Positions 53,472 to 62,398 of a stretch of DNA of 64,000 nt are shown piece after piece. The first letter of the stretch is position 1. Each line of letters opens with the position of its first letter. The DNA is taken from contig OZ244854.1 of the NCBI GenBank assembly GCA_965220985.1, positions 744,001 through 808,000 on the forward strand, written 5' to 3'. The translations under genes and the position numbers were made by a program. This DNA is from JAPPHA01 sp965220985. Its GTDB lineage: Bacteria > Pseudomonadota > Alphaproteobacteria > Rhodobacterales > Rhodobacteraceae. The notes under the pieces were generated by a model that saw only the letters and a list, made by a program, of their open reading frames with translations, searched no databases and was not told where the DNA came from.

Positions 53472-53669
53472 GGATGACTATTGGTCCACCTCCTTTGAAG
53501 TGCAAGCCCAAATCGCCTCACTCGGCAAAGTGCTCGTGTCTGCCAAGGAATCGTCGATCTCGTGGCTTACGCCCAGCAGGGCCGAGCATCTTGGTCACGG
53601 GGACGTGGCAAAAAAACGTCTTTGAAGGGTCGCGGCTCAGTTCCAACCGCATCGAGGGAAAACCGTCAG

Positions 53670-53879
53670 GAGTCGATCGCACTGCGCATCGCCGAGATCG
53701 CGAGGCGAGCCGAGGTCGGCATGCTTGTCCTGACCCACTTGCAGCCAGACCTCGACACTTTCGGCATCACGGAAGGCATGATTCGCGAAATGGCCAACAT
53801 CTTCGACGGCCCAATCGTCGTCGGTGAAGATCTCATGGAAATCCCCATCAAGTCGCCATCGCTGGGTCCGGCGGACTGA
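53670..53879 (+). pseudogene. C-terminal fragment of a metallo-beta-lactamase-fold hydrolase
   Basis: The frame carries ALRIAEIARRAEVGMLVLTH followed by LQPDLDTFGITEGMIREMAN and IFDGPIVVGEDLMEIPI, which matches the end of ribonuclease Z-like MBL hydrolases (the final metal His in LTH). The frame upstream (53562-53669) is Arg/Ser-rich and unrelated, and no HxHxDH motif occurs nearby, so only the last 60-70 residues remain. I infer a truncated gene. Confidence 0.55.
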
Positions 53880-54200
53880 CCGCTCTCGACCTTGAAGGAA
53901 AGGGCACACACGGAAGCGTTCCCCCCTACTTCGCACTGATCGGCACATCGGCGCTTTCGACACGGTAATGGACGCGCGTGCGGGCGCAGGTGACGACGTC
54001 GCTCGAGCCCGCGATCTGTATCCCGATCAGTCGTCCAAGAACGAAAGACCCGCCTCGCTTCCCGCAGCACATGGCCACGGCCTCTCGTGAGGTTGTCGCG
54101 CACAGGCGATCACGACACGCGTGTTTTTCAAGGGATGCAACAGCAACTATAAGGCACGGCAGACAACCGGGATTCTCCGGCAGAGAACCAGCACGCACGC
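53880..54200. other. Spacer with no identifiable gene
   Basis: Short Arg- and Cys-rich frames only. The promoter of the ABC exporter gene should lie in the right half; no clear boxes were found. Confidence 0.45.
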
Positions 54201-56078
54201 ATGATGTTTCGTCTCTTCGAAAACTCCATCGACCCCTACGGTCCCTATGACGAAGGCGACACGCCGCCAGCGCGCCTGTGGCCGTTTCTGCTGTCGTATC
54301 TCAAGCCGTTTCGGTGGGTCCTCCTCGCTTGCGTCATCCTGACTGCCATGGTCGTCGTCGGCGAGATCCTTCTGATCTACCTCGCGGGGCAGATCGTCGA
54401 CATTCTTTCGGGCACCGAACCCGACCGGTTCTTCACCGACTACTGGCTCGAGGTCACGCTGATCGTCATCGGCCTCATTTTCGTGTGGCCGTTGGTCGAG
54501 TTGCTGCACGGCTTGTTCATGCATCAAGCCGTCTTTCCCAATCTCGGAACGCTGATCCGCTGGCGGTCGCACCGCCATGTCATTCGCCAGTCGGTCGGCT
54601 GGTTCGAAAACGACTTCGCCGGCAGGATCACGAACCGGATCATGCAGACTGCGCCGGCCGCGGGCGAAGTGGTCTACGAGATCCTTGATGCGGGCACCTA
54701 CGCGCTGGCCTATGTCATCGCCGCCGCCATTCTGCTGTACGGTGCAGACGCGTGGCTAGTCCTGCCGCTGATGCTATGGGCGTTTCTCTACATCTTGATG
54801 ATGATCGTGTTCATCCCGCGAATCGGGCGCGCATCGATGCTGTTTTCCGATGCCCGTTCGGCGATCACCGGCCGGATCGTCGACAGCTACACCAACATCG
54901 AGTCGGTCAAGCTGTTCGCGCACAGCGGAATCGAGGAAGAGTACGCGCGGGAAGTCATCGAGAACTCCCGCAAGGCGTTTCAGCGCCAGATGCGGCTGAT
55001 CACGCTGACCCAGACCCTGCTGAACGCTCTCAACATGTGCCTGATCGTCTCGGTCGTCGGCCTCACCGTCTACCTGTGGTCGGCGGGCAGCGCGACAATC
55101 GGAGCGGTTGCCGCGTCGGTGGCGCTGACGCTGCGCTTGCACACCATGACCGGATGGATCATGTGGGCAATGTCGTCGATTTTCGAAAATCTCGGCGTCA
55201 TTTCCGAAGGCATGATGACAATCGCTCAACCGATCGACCTGACCGACACCGATGACGCTGCCGAACTCGAACTCAAGGGTGGCGAGGTTCGTTTCGAGAA
55301 TGTCGTTCACCACTACGGAAAGCTCTACGGCGGGCTCGAGGGCGTGACGCTGACCGTGCAGGCTGGCGAAAAAGTCGGAATCGTCGGCAGATCGGGAGCC
55401 GGAAAGTCGACCCTCGTCAAGCTTCTGCTGCGTTTCTACGACACCGAGTCGGGCGTGATCTCGATCGATGGACAGGACATCTCGCAATTGTCGCAGACAT
55501 CACTGCGCTCGCGGATCGGGATGATCACCCAGGACAGTTCCCTCCTTCACAGGTCCGTTCGGGCGAACATCGCCTACGGGCGGCCGGAGGCAACCGATGT
55601 CGAAATCCGCGAAGCGGCGCGCAAGGCCGAAGCCGACCGCTTCATCGACGGATTGCAGGACCTCGAAGGGCGGAAAGGTTACGACGCCTTCGTCGGCGAA
55701 AGGGGCGTCAAGCTTTCGGGGGGTCAGAGGCAACGCATCGCGCTCGCCAGGGTGATCCTCAAGAATGCACCGATTCTCGTTCTCGACGAGGCGACATCAG
55801 CTCTCGACTCGGAGATCGAAGCAAGCATCCAGGAGACCCTTTACGGCGTCATGGAAGGCAAGACGGTCATCGCCATCGCCCACCGGCTCTCGACCATCGC
55901 GCGGATGGACCGCATCGTCGTGCTTGATCGCCAGAAGATCGCCGAAATCGGAACCCACGACGAACTCCTCGCCAAGGGCGGGATCTATGCGCGATTCTGG
56001 AAGAGCCAGTCGGGCGGATTCCTCGGGATCGACCCTGCGGTTCAGGCCGGAAACCAGCCTGCCGAGACCGGATCGTGA
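54201..56078 (+). CDS. ABC exporter, fused membrane and ATPase domains (MsbA/multidrug type)
   Basis: The 625-residue protein has six membrane segments in the first 330 residues, then an ATPase with Walker A VGRSGAGKSTLVKLLLRFYD, Q-loop ITQDSSLL, signature KLSGGQRQRIALARV, Walker B ILVLDEATSALD and the H-loop AIAHRLSTIA. This is a homodimeric exporter half with all catalytic residues intact; substrates could be lipids or drugs. Alphaproteobacteria carry many such genes, and the context gives no hint of the substrate. Confidence 0.9.
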   Translation: MMFRLFENSIDPYGPYDEGDTPPARLWPFLLSYLKPFRWVLLACVILTAMVVVGEILLIYLAGQIVDILSGTEPDRFFTDYWLEVTLIVIGLIFVWPLVELLHGLFMHQAVFPNLGTLIRWRSHRHVIRQSVGWFENDFAGRITNRIMQTAPAAGEVVYEILDAGTYALAYVIAAAILLYGADAWLVLPLMLWAFLYILMMIVFIPRIGRASMLFSDARSAITGRIVDSYTNIESVKLFAHSGIEEEYAREVIENSRKAFQRQMRLITLTQTLLNALNMCLIVSVVGLTVYLWSAGSATIGAVAASVALTLRLHTMTGWIMWAMSSIFENLGVISEGMMTIAQPIDLTDTDDAAELELKGGEVRFENVVHHYGKLYGGLEGVTLTVQAGEKVGIVGRSGAGKSTLVKLLLRFYDTESGVISIDGQDISQLSQTSLRSRIGMITQDSSLLHRSVRANIAYGRPEATDVEIREAARKAEADRFIDGLQDLEGRKGYDAFVGERGVKLSGGQRQRIALARVILKNAPILVLDEATSALDSEIEASIQETLYGVMEGKTVIAIAHRLSTIARMDRIVVLDRQKIAEIGTHDELLAKGGIYARFWKSQSGGFLGIDPAVQAGNQPAETGS

Positions 56079-56219
56079 CAGAAGGTGGGCCGGTCAGCCG
56101 GTTTCGCTCGCAACACCAGCCCGCGCCGTCCGATCGAGCGGCGGTGATGCATCAAGAATTGGCGGAATTTCCTTGAAGGACAGCCGGTTGCGTACCCGCT
56201 GAGGCACGCCGCCCGTCAG

Positions 56220-56471
56220 TCACTCCGGGTCGAGCGGTTGCGTGCCCGTGGGCGCGCCATCGTCGCCGAGGGTGATCATCCTGACCTTTTCCTCGGCCGC
56301 CTTGAGCTTTTCCTGGCAATGCAGCTTCAGCTTCGATCCCCGTTCATACAGAGTGATCGAATCCTCGAGCGAGACCTTTCCCTGTTCGAGTTTCTGAACG
56401 ACGTCCTCGAGTTCGGACATCGCTTCCTCGAAACTCATCTCGCCGATGGCAGGGCCTTCACTCTCGCTCAT
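56220..56471 (-). CDS. xseB: Exodeoxyribonuclease VII small subunit
   Basis: The 83-residue protein has the XseB signature FEEAMSELEDVVQKLEQGKV followed by SLEDSITLYERGSKL. It forms exonuclease VII with XseA, degrading single-stranded DNA; XseA is not in the window. Its start overlaps the deacetylase stop by four bases, which suggests cotranscription. Confidence 0.93.
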   Translation of the reverse strand: MSESEGPAIGEMSFEEAMSELEDVVQKLEQGKVSLEDSITLYERGSKLKLHCQEKLKAAEEKVRMITLGDDGAPTGTQPLDPE

Positions 56472-57403
56472 TTTCCGTACTCCATGAGAACCTTGACATG
56501 GACCGCCACCGCCTCCGCAAGAGCGCCGAGGTCGTACCCGCCCTCGAGGCTCGAGACCACGCGGCCGTCGCAGACTTCGCCGGCAACGGAGCAGAGTTGC
56601 CGGGTCGCTTCGGCAAAGTCATTGTCATTGAAATTCAGATTGGCCAATGGATCCTTTTGGTGGGCGTCGAAGCCTGCCGAGATGATGACTAGTTCGGGAC
56701 GATGCTTGCGAATTGCCGGCACGATGTCTTCGAAAAGCGCGTCGATCAGCGCCCAACCATCGCTTCCCGGCGCGATCGGGATGTTCATGATGTTTCCCGA
56801 CGCGCCGCGTTCGTCACTTTTTCCCGATCCGGGGTAAAGCGGCATCTGGTGGGTTGATGCAAAGAAGATCCGCTCGTCGTCCCACACCAGATCCTGCGTT
56901 CCGTTTCCGTGGTGAACGTCAAAGTCGACAATCGCCACCCGCGAGATGCCGTGATTCGCCATCGCGTGCCGCGCGCCGATGACCACGTTGCCGAACAGGC
57001 AGAAACCCATGGCCTTTTGTCGCTCGGCATGATGACCCGGGGGTCGGACCGCGCAGAATGCGTTTTGCACGTCGCCATTCATGACGAGATCGACGGCCAG
57101 CGTCATCGCGCCGACTCCCCGCCTTGCCGCTGCGAGGCTGTGGGGGTTCATTTGCGTGTCAGCGTCCAGCGAGACCAGCCCGCTCGAGGGAGACGCCGCC
57201 TTGATCGCGTCGAGATAGGCCTGCGGGTGCGCGAGAAGTATCATCTCGTCGGTGCCGAGCGGGGCATCCATTCTCGTCAGACCGGCAAACTTGTCGTCAT
57301 CCAGTCGCGCCATGATCGCCTGGAGGCGCTCGGGACGTTCGGGATGGCCGGGAAGATTCGCGTGTTCCAGGCAATCCTTGTGGGTAATCAGTGCGGTCGA
57401 CAT
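56468..57403 (-). CDS. Histone deacetylase-family protein (acetoin utilisation/acetylpolyamine type)
   Basis: The 311-residue protein has the zinc deacetylase active site: VRPPGHHAERQKAMGFCLFG, IVDFDVHHGNGTQDLVWDD, and ISAGFDAHQKDPLANL. The conserved His pair, Asp-His zinc ligands and Asp are all there. In bacteria such enzymes remove acetyl groups from small amines or proteins; the substrate is unknown. It lies directly upstream of xseB, a neighbourhood I recall in many Alphaproteobacteria. Confidence 0.9.
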   Translation of the reverse strand: MSTALITHKDCLEHANLPGHPERPERLQAIMARLDDDKFAGLTRMDAPLGTDEMILLAHPQAYLDAIKAASPSSGLVSLDADTQMNPHSLAAARRGVGAMTLAVDLVMNGDVQNAFCAVRPPGHHAERQKAMGFCLFGNVVIGARHAMANHGISRVAIVDFDVHHGNGTQDLVWDDERIFFASTHQMPLYPGSGKSDERGASGNIMNIPIAPGSDGWALIDALFEDIVPAIRKHRPELVIISAGFDAHQKDPLANLNFNDNDFAEATRQLCSVAGEVCDGRVVSSLEGGYDLGALAEAVAVHVKVLMEYGK

Positions 57404-57524
57404 GGCATCTGTCTATCGGCAGCGATCATCGGCAACAAGCGTGGATCCCCGGCGAGCCAGGCGAAACCGTGCATGCAATCGCATGAACCGAAACTCGGCG
57501 CGGGGATGAGGAATCCGGTTCATG

Positions 57525-58325
57525 TCAAAGGCCATAGCGCGACATGAGCAACCGATCCTCGATGTGATCAAAGGCTGCATGAGCAACGCCGGTTCCGATG
57601 GTGCCAAGCAGATTTCGCCGCTTCCCGTACTGCTTGAAACGAATCTTCTCTCCAAACACCTCCTGCATCTTGGGGATGAGATGACCGATTCCGTCGGCGA
57701 GGCCGAGTTCGACAGCAGTCCTTCCCGCCCAGAACCGACCGGTAAACAGGTCGTCGCCGTTCAACTGATCTCCACGCCGCGAACGGACCTGTTCGATGAA
57801 CTCGTGGTGAACCTGGCCCTGCAATTCCTTCAGGCGTTCGACATGGTCGGGGTCTTCGGGAAGGAAGGGGTCGAGAATGCTCTTGTCCTTGCCTGCAGTG
57901 TGAACCCGTCGTTCGATCCCGGACTTTTGCAGCAGATCCTGGAAACCGAACGACGAATGAATGACGCCGATCGACCCCACGATCGAATTCGCATCGACAT
58001 AGATTTCGTCTGCGGCAACGGCCAGCCAGTACCCTCCCGACGCCGCGACGTCCTCGACAAAGGCATAGACAGGAATGCCCTTCGACTCGGCGAGCCTTCG
58101 GATTCGGGCCGCGATCAGCGACGACTGTACGGGCGAGCCGCCAGGAGAATTGATCTTGATCGCGACTGCGCTCGGTTTTCCGCGCCCGAAGGCGCGCTCG
58201 ATCACCGGTGCCATGGTCGAGTCGCTGAGACCGGTCGAACGCATTCGGCCGCCCGAATGAATGATCCCCTCAAGCAACAGGACAGCGACAAACGGTTTGC
58301 GTTTCAGGAAAGGCAGTTTCTTCAT
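57525..58325 (-). CDS. S49-family peptidase (SppA/SohB-like)
   Basis: ATG 58325 is chosen because the protein then begins with the basic KKLPFLKRKP and the family core follows at once. The 266-residue protein has VAIKINSPGGSPVQSSLIAA, VEDVAASGGYWLAVAADEIY with the catalytic Ser, and IVGSIGVIHSSFGF; the general-base Lys is likely within RFWAGRTAVELGLAD or the preceding helix. It is short for SppA but fits the single-domain SohB-like type. It would degrade cleaved signal peptides or membrane protein fragments. Confidence 0.85.
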   Translation of the reverse strand: MKKLPFLKRKPFVAVLLLEGIIHSGGRMRSTGLSDSTMAPVIERAFGRGKPSAVAIKINSPGGSPVQSSLIAARIRRLAESKGIPVYAFVEDVAASGGYWLAVAADEIYVDANSIVGSIGVIHSSFGFQDLLQKSGIERRVHTAGKDKSILDPFLPEDPDHVERLKELQGQVHHEFIEQVRSRRGDQLNGDDLFTGRFWAGRTAVELGLADGIGHLIPKMQEVFGEKIRFKQYGKRRNLLGTIGTGVAHAAFDHIEDRLLMSRYGL

Positions 58326-58659
58326 CGTGGCCGACCTCGTGAACCGTTGATGGCGGACATCCATGCGAGCGCTCTCAGTCAAGTCAGCGAGTTGTCGAGA
58401 ACATTCGCCAAACCCGATGACTCCCATGTTTGCAAGCTGACGGTCTCTTTGGTTGAAGTCGGTGAAGGTTGCAAGGCATGCCTGAACGCCGTCCGCCGGC
58501 TCGGGTCAAAAAAGCGGCGGCTGTTCACTCTTCACCTGACCGTCGGCGACGCAGTCATGCTGTCGGAAGCGCGGGCGATCGATCGAACCCGACCGTGCCG
58601 ATGAGTGCGCGGATCAAGACGCCGGCAAGTATCCGTTCGTCCTCTCTCGCTGGGGTTCG
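58326..58659. other. Spacer with no identifiable gene
   Basis: No frame here has recognisable protein character. The promoter for the S49 peptidase gene is expected close to 58326. Confidence 0.45.
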
Positions 58660-59637
58660 TCAGTCGATCATCCACGTCCCGTCGGGCGTGAAGGCGTGAA
58701 ATGCGAAGGCGAAAGCGACGTCATGGGGGATGTCTGCACCTGTTGCCGCATCCCTGACCCTGACCGAGCCGACCTCGCGCCCGCCGGCGATGGAACCGCT
58801 GTCAAGGGCGGACGCCGTTCCCTCCTTCCAACTGATCCGAACCCCGTCCTCGGTGATCTCGCCTGCGTCTCTCACGCGAACGAGCGGCCAGGCGCGGTCG
58901 CCGACCACGACCACCCGGGCCAGCGGTGGAATGTCGTGGGGCGGATTGTCCCCGCCGTAGAGAAAGGGCGAGAACGACGTGTCGTAACCGACATAGGGGT
59001 TGGCGCCGTAAGGCCTCGGATAACCGGGCTCTTGCATCACGAGACCGTCCGGATTGCGAGTGCGGAACTCGAACCAGCTTTCGACCCAGCCGGGAACCTG
59101 ATCAAGAACCGTCCCCGTCATGACGCCGACGATGGCCACGCCTTCGAACTGCTGCCACCAGCTTTCGGTCTGGCGATCGTACATCACCATGTCCGAATGG
59201 CGGAGTTTGCCCGACACGCCGAATGAATAGGTCTCGCTGCCGATGCGTCTGTCGAAGATCAGCCCCGAATTGCACAAGGGACAAAAGGTGACCGCAACCG
59301 GAACGTCTCCGATGACGTCGTTGACGATTTCGTGCCAGATCAGATAGCGAACCGGATACGCTCGCGGAACTTCGCCCTCGATTTCGACCGTCATGACCGG
59401 TTCGCGGTCGTGGAACCCGTCGATCGATCCGACCGGCACGAACGAGGGACTGTCGATCGCGGGGATGCCATCCTTCGGCGGCCCGCCGCTCATGATTTCG
59501 CTCAGATCGACCGCATGAATCGAGAAGTCCGTGTCGGGCCACTCGTGCACCCAGCGCGACGGATTCGACCACGATGCTGTCGTCGCAATGGCAAGTGCCA
59601 CCGTCGAGCCGAGCAGTGACTTGATCAATGTGGACAT
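58660..59637 (-). CDS. DUF3179 domain protein, exported
   Basis: The start at 59637 has GGGGGAGATC upstream and begins a signal peptide (TLIKSLLGSTVALAIATTAS). The 325-residue protein has the DUF3179 core: YPVRYLIWHEIVNDVIGDVP and VAVTFCPLCNSGLIFDRRIG, then SDMVMYDRQTESWWQQFEGV. The FCPLCNS Cys pair suggests metal or haem binding. Function of the family is unknown to me. A 10-bp palindrome AGAACGTTCT lies at 59659-59668 in its upstream region. Confidence 0.88.
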   Translation of the reverse strand: MSTLIKSLLGSTVALAIATTASWSNPSRWVHEWPDTDFSIHAVDLSEIMSGGPPKDGIPAIDSPSFVPVGSIDGFHDREPVMTVEIEGEVPRAYPVRYLIWHEIVNDVIGDVPVAVTFCPLCNSGLIFDRRIGSETYSFGVSGKLRHSDMVMYDRQTESWWQQFEGVAIVGVMTGTVLDQVPGWVESWFEFRTRNPDGLVMQEPGYPRPYGANPYVGYDTSFSPFLYGGDNPPHDIPPLARVVVVGDRAWPLVRVRDAGEITEDGVRISWKEGTASALDSGSIAGGREVGSVRVRDAATGADIPHDVAFAFAFHAFTPDGTWMID

Positions 59638-59805
59638 TCGGATCTCCCCCGCGCGTTCAGAACGTTCTAGGGATCGGAATCGCATGCAGCAGGTGAAACA
59701 TCCACTCAGCGACCGTCACGGCGAGGTGATCACCGTCGGCTTTCGCAGCCCGGCGCGCAGTGACTCTCGCTTTTGCGAGTGCTGGCTTGCAGGACCCGCA
59801 ACCGA

Positions 59806-60516
59806 TCAGTCGGGCACGAGCGTGTAGCCCGAGCCGCGAACCGTTTGCAGGTACCGAGGCGCTCGCGGTTCGTCCTCGATTTTCTTGCGCAGTCGCGTGA
59901 TCTGGACATCGACCGCGCGCTTCTGCGCCGTGCTGCCCGTGCGCCTGAGAATCTCGACCAGGCTCGCGCGCGAGAAGGCTTCCCTCGGCTTTTCCGCGAA
60001 GGCCTTCATCAGGTTGGTTTCGGTCGAAGTCAGACGGATCTGCTTGTCGTCATGCCACAACTCCTGCCGGGAAATGTCGTAGGTGCGACTTCCGAGCCGC
60101 AAGGTCTTTTGCTGGACCTCCTCTTTTTCTTCCGGCTGCGTGACACGTCGCAGAATGGCATTGATCCGAACCAGGAGTTCCCTCGGTTCGAATGGCTTGG
60201 CGAGAAAATCGTCAGCGCCACACTCGAATCCAAAAACGAGCCGGTCCGTATCGCTGACTGCGGTGAGCATCAGAATCGGAGTCTTGACGCCGCTTTTGCG
60301 AAGACTTGCGGCAAACTCGAAACCGTTTTCGCCCGGCATCATGATATCAAGCACGATCAGGTCGAATTCGAGCCCTTCCATGATGACCCGGGCGTGGTCG
60401 GCATCCCGCGCCCCGCTCGCCCGGTATCCGTTCGTGATGAGGTATTTCTGCAGCAGACCCCTCAGACGCACTTCGTCATCGACGACGAGGATGTGGGCTT
60501 TCGGTCCGGTCGACAT
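59806..60516 (-). CDS. petR: OmpR-family response regulator, PetR-like
   Basis: The start at 60516 lies one base after the MarR gene stop. The 236-residue protein has a receiver domain (HILVVDDEVRLRGLLQKYLI; phospho-Asp in IVLDIMMPGENG; Lys in DDFLAKPFEP) and a winged-helix output domain (LTSTETNLMKAFAEKPREAF, VDVQITRLRKKIEDE). The pairing with a MarR gene matches petR-petP of Rhodobacter capsulatus, which I recall as affecting cytochrome bc1 expression. No histidine kinase gene is adjacent. Confidence 0.85.
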   Translation of the reverse strand: MSTGPKAHILVVDDEVRLRGLLQKYLITNGYRASGARDADHARVIMEGLEFDLIVLDIMMPGENGFEFAASLRKSGVKTPILMLTAVSDTDRLVFGFECGADDFLAKPFEPRELLVRINAILRRVTQPEEKEEVQQKTLRLGSRTYDISRQELWHDDKQIRLTSTETNLMKAFAEKPREAFSRASLVEILRRTGSTAQKRAVDVQITRLRKKIEDEPRAPRYLQTVRGSGYTLVPD

Positions 60517-60517
60517 G

Positions 60518-61027
60518 TCAGTTCTCGCCAAGATGTCGGGCAAGTTGCCGCATGTGATGGTCCATGATGTTCTCGAGAACACGGCGGAATCCCTGGACCG
60601 CGTCGGGTCCGGCAACCCGATAGGCATCGTGCATGCGCTTGCGCTGGGCTTCGGAGAGCTGTCGCTCGAGATCCCTGCCTCGTTCGGTCAGGTAAAGGTT
60701 TCGTTTTCGCCGGTCATCTCCGTCGATCCGGCTTTCCATCATGCCGTCACTCGCGAGTTGGCGTCGAACTCTCGTCAGCGACTGCTTGGTGACGCCGAGG
60801 ATCTCGAGCAGTCGATTGACCGTGATCCCCGGGCTTCTGTTGATGAAATGGATCGCGCGGTGGTGGGCGCGCCCATAGCCGTACTGCTCGAGAATTCGGT
60901 CAGGATCCGAGGTGAAGCCCCGGTAGGCAAAGAACATCAGCTCGATGCCCTGCAGCAGCTGGTCGTCGGTCAGAAAGAGCTGCGGTTCCCGGCTCGTCTG
61001 TGTCTGTAACGATTGCTGGTCCTGCAT
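60518..61027 (-). CDS. petP: MarR-family regulator, PetP-like
   Basis: The 169-residue protein has a MarR winged helix: GYGRAHHRAIHFINRSPGIT, then VNRLLEILGVTKQSLTRVRR and the wing IDGDDRRKRNLYLTERG. It is cotranscribed with the petR-like gene (one base apart) and diverges from ilvE. The petP label rests on this synteny and on overall resemblance; its ligand and targets are unknown. Confidence 0.83.
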   Translation of the reverse strand: MQDQQSLQTQTSREPQLFLTDDQLLQGIELMFFAYRGFTSDPDRILEQYGYGRAHHRAIHFINRSPGITVNRLLEILGVTKQSLTRVRRQLASDGMMESRIDGDDRRKRNLYLTERGRDLERQLSEAQRKRMHDAYRVAGPDAVQGFRRVLENIMDHHMRQLARHLGEN

Positions 61028-61096
61028 GCCTGATCCCGTGGCGAGAACGAATTTGGCGGTTCAACCAAAACTGTCTGCCATAATACGTCAGAATTG

Positions 61097-61160
61097 TTGA
61101 CATAGCTAGAGGCATTCTCTAACGGTGCACGAGATTCTCGCCCATGCGTGGGCGAGAATC
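61097..61160 (+). promoter_or_regulatory. ilvE promoter and perfect leader hairpin
   Basis: TTGACA at 61097-61102 with a TAACGG-like -10 at 61120-61125 (17-base spacer) would transcribe ilvE. The leader then has an exact 12-bp stem, GATTCTCGCCCA (61133-61144) and TGGGCGAGAATC (61149-61160), with a TGCG loop, followed by G/C-rich sequence and a T run near 61173. No leader peptide rich in branched-chain codons was found, so a regulator site or RNA structure is likelier than classic attenuation. Confidence 0.6.
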
Positions 61161-61245
61161 GGCGCATTTCGGCTTTTTGGATTGCCGATTCGACAGCCTG
61201 TCGGAGGGACGGGCGGACAACACGCAGCAAACGGGGTGGGGAATC

Positions 61246-62124
61246 ATGGCCGGCGGCGCATATCATGATCGCGAAGGGTACATCTGGCTCGACGGAGAAC
61301 TGGTTCCGTGGCGCGAGGCCAGTGTCCATGTCCTGACCCATGGGCTGCATTACGCCTCGTCAGTGTTCGAGGGCGAACGCGCCTACAATGGCCGGATTTT
61401 CCGGGGCCGCGAACATTCCGAACGATTGCTGGAGTCCGGTCGTTACATCGACATGCCCATTCCGTACACGGTCGACGAAATCGAGGAGGCCAAGTACCAG
61501 ACGATGAAGGCCAATGGCCTCAGCGATGCCTACGTTCGTGCCGTCTGCTGGCGCGGTTCGGGCGAAGACATGGGCGTCTCCTCCTCCCGCAACCCGGTAA
61601 GGATGGCGGTCGCCGCATGGGATTGGGGGGCATACTACGGCGATGCCAAGAACGTGGGCGCGCGGCTCGACATCTCGCAATGGAAGCGGCCGTCGCCCGA
61701 GACGATTCCGTGCTTTGCCAAGGCGTCGGGGCTTTACATGATCTGCACGATGTCAAAGCATGCCGCCGAGGCGAAGGGATGTTCGGACTCCATGATGCTC
61801 GATCATCGGGGGTACGTTGCCGAAGCAACCGGCGCCAACATATTTTTCGAGCGCGACGGAGTCGTCCACACGCCGTTGCCCGACTGTTTCCTGAACGGGC
61901 TGACGCGCCAGACTGTCATCGGTTTGCTGAAAGATCGACAGATCAAGGTCGAGGAGCGTCACATCCTTCCATCTGAACTCGCGGATTTTCGGCAGTGCTG
62001 GCTGACGGGGACGGCCGCTGAGGTCACGCCGGTCGGTCAGATCGGAGACTACAATTTCGAGGTGGGCGACATGGTGCAGGCCATCGCTGCCGATTACGAG
62101 AAACTCGTCCGACAGGCGGATTGA
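61246..62124 (+). CDS. ilvE: Branched-chain amino acid aminotransferase
   Basis: The start at ATG 61246 follows GGGGTGGGGAATC. The 292-residue protein is a class IV PLP enzyme: LTHGLHYASSVFEGERAYNG, the pyridoxal Lys in PCFAKASGLYM, and MMLDHRGYVAEATGANIFF, with LPDCFLNGLTRQTVIGLL at the phosphate-binding site. It transaminates leucine, isoleucine and valine with 2-oxoglutarate. Adjacency to the divergent petP/petR genes is typical of Alphaproteobacteria as I recall. Length is normal for the short class IV form. Confidence 0.93.
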   Translation: MAGGAYHDREGYIWLDGELVPWREASVHVLTHGLHYASSVFEGERAYNGRIFRGREHSERLLESGRYIDMPIPYTVDEIEEAKYQTMKANGLSDAYVRAVCWRGSGEDMGVSSSRNPVRMAVAAWDWGAYYGDAKNVGARLDISQWKRPSPETIPCFAKASGLYMICTMSKHAAEAKGCSDSMMLDHRGYVAEATGANIFFERDGVVHTPLPDCFLNGLTRQTVIGLLKDRQIKVEERHILPSELADFRQCWLTGTAAEVTPVGQIGDYNFEVGDMVQAIAADYEKLVRQAD

Positions 62125-62281
62125 ACCGTTGCGACCGCATGCCAGCGATCACGAGTCTGGTCGCGAATGGCAGGCGGTCCGCTCAGACCGGGCATAGAGG
62201 GCCGTCGTGCCGACCTCGCCAGGTCACTCACGTGCGATCGTTTCGATCACGGTAGTCTGAAGCATCAGCGCCTTGATCAAT

Positions 62282-62293
62282 TCCCTCGAGGGA
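62282..62293. repeat. 12-bp palindrome in the convergent gap after ilvE
   Basis: TCCCTCGAGGGA is a perfect palindrome located between the ends of ilvE and the DUF1028 gene. No U run follows, so it could be a protein site or part of a longer weak terminator structure (a second TTCCC/GGGAA pairing brackets it). Otherwise this 274-base gap shows nothing. Confidence 0.3.
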
Positions 62294-62398
62294 GTCCCGC
62301 TCGGGAACCGCCAAGTGAACGGAAGGCGAGCCACCCTCGACCCCAGTTCGGGAACGGCGGCAATTTCCTTCAGAAACCATGCCGCGCGCTGGCCCCAA

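Noticed and set aside
56079..56219. CCGG-tcag-CCGG structure between the ABC exporter and xseB as a terminator
   Set aside because: Stem of only four pairs and no U run.
61144..61245. Possible N-terminal extension of ilvE or leader peptide starting in the hairpin
   Set aside because: It lacks a ribosome binding site and is not rich in branched-chain codons; ATG 61246 begins the conserved protein.
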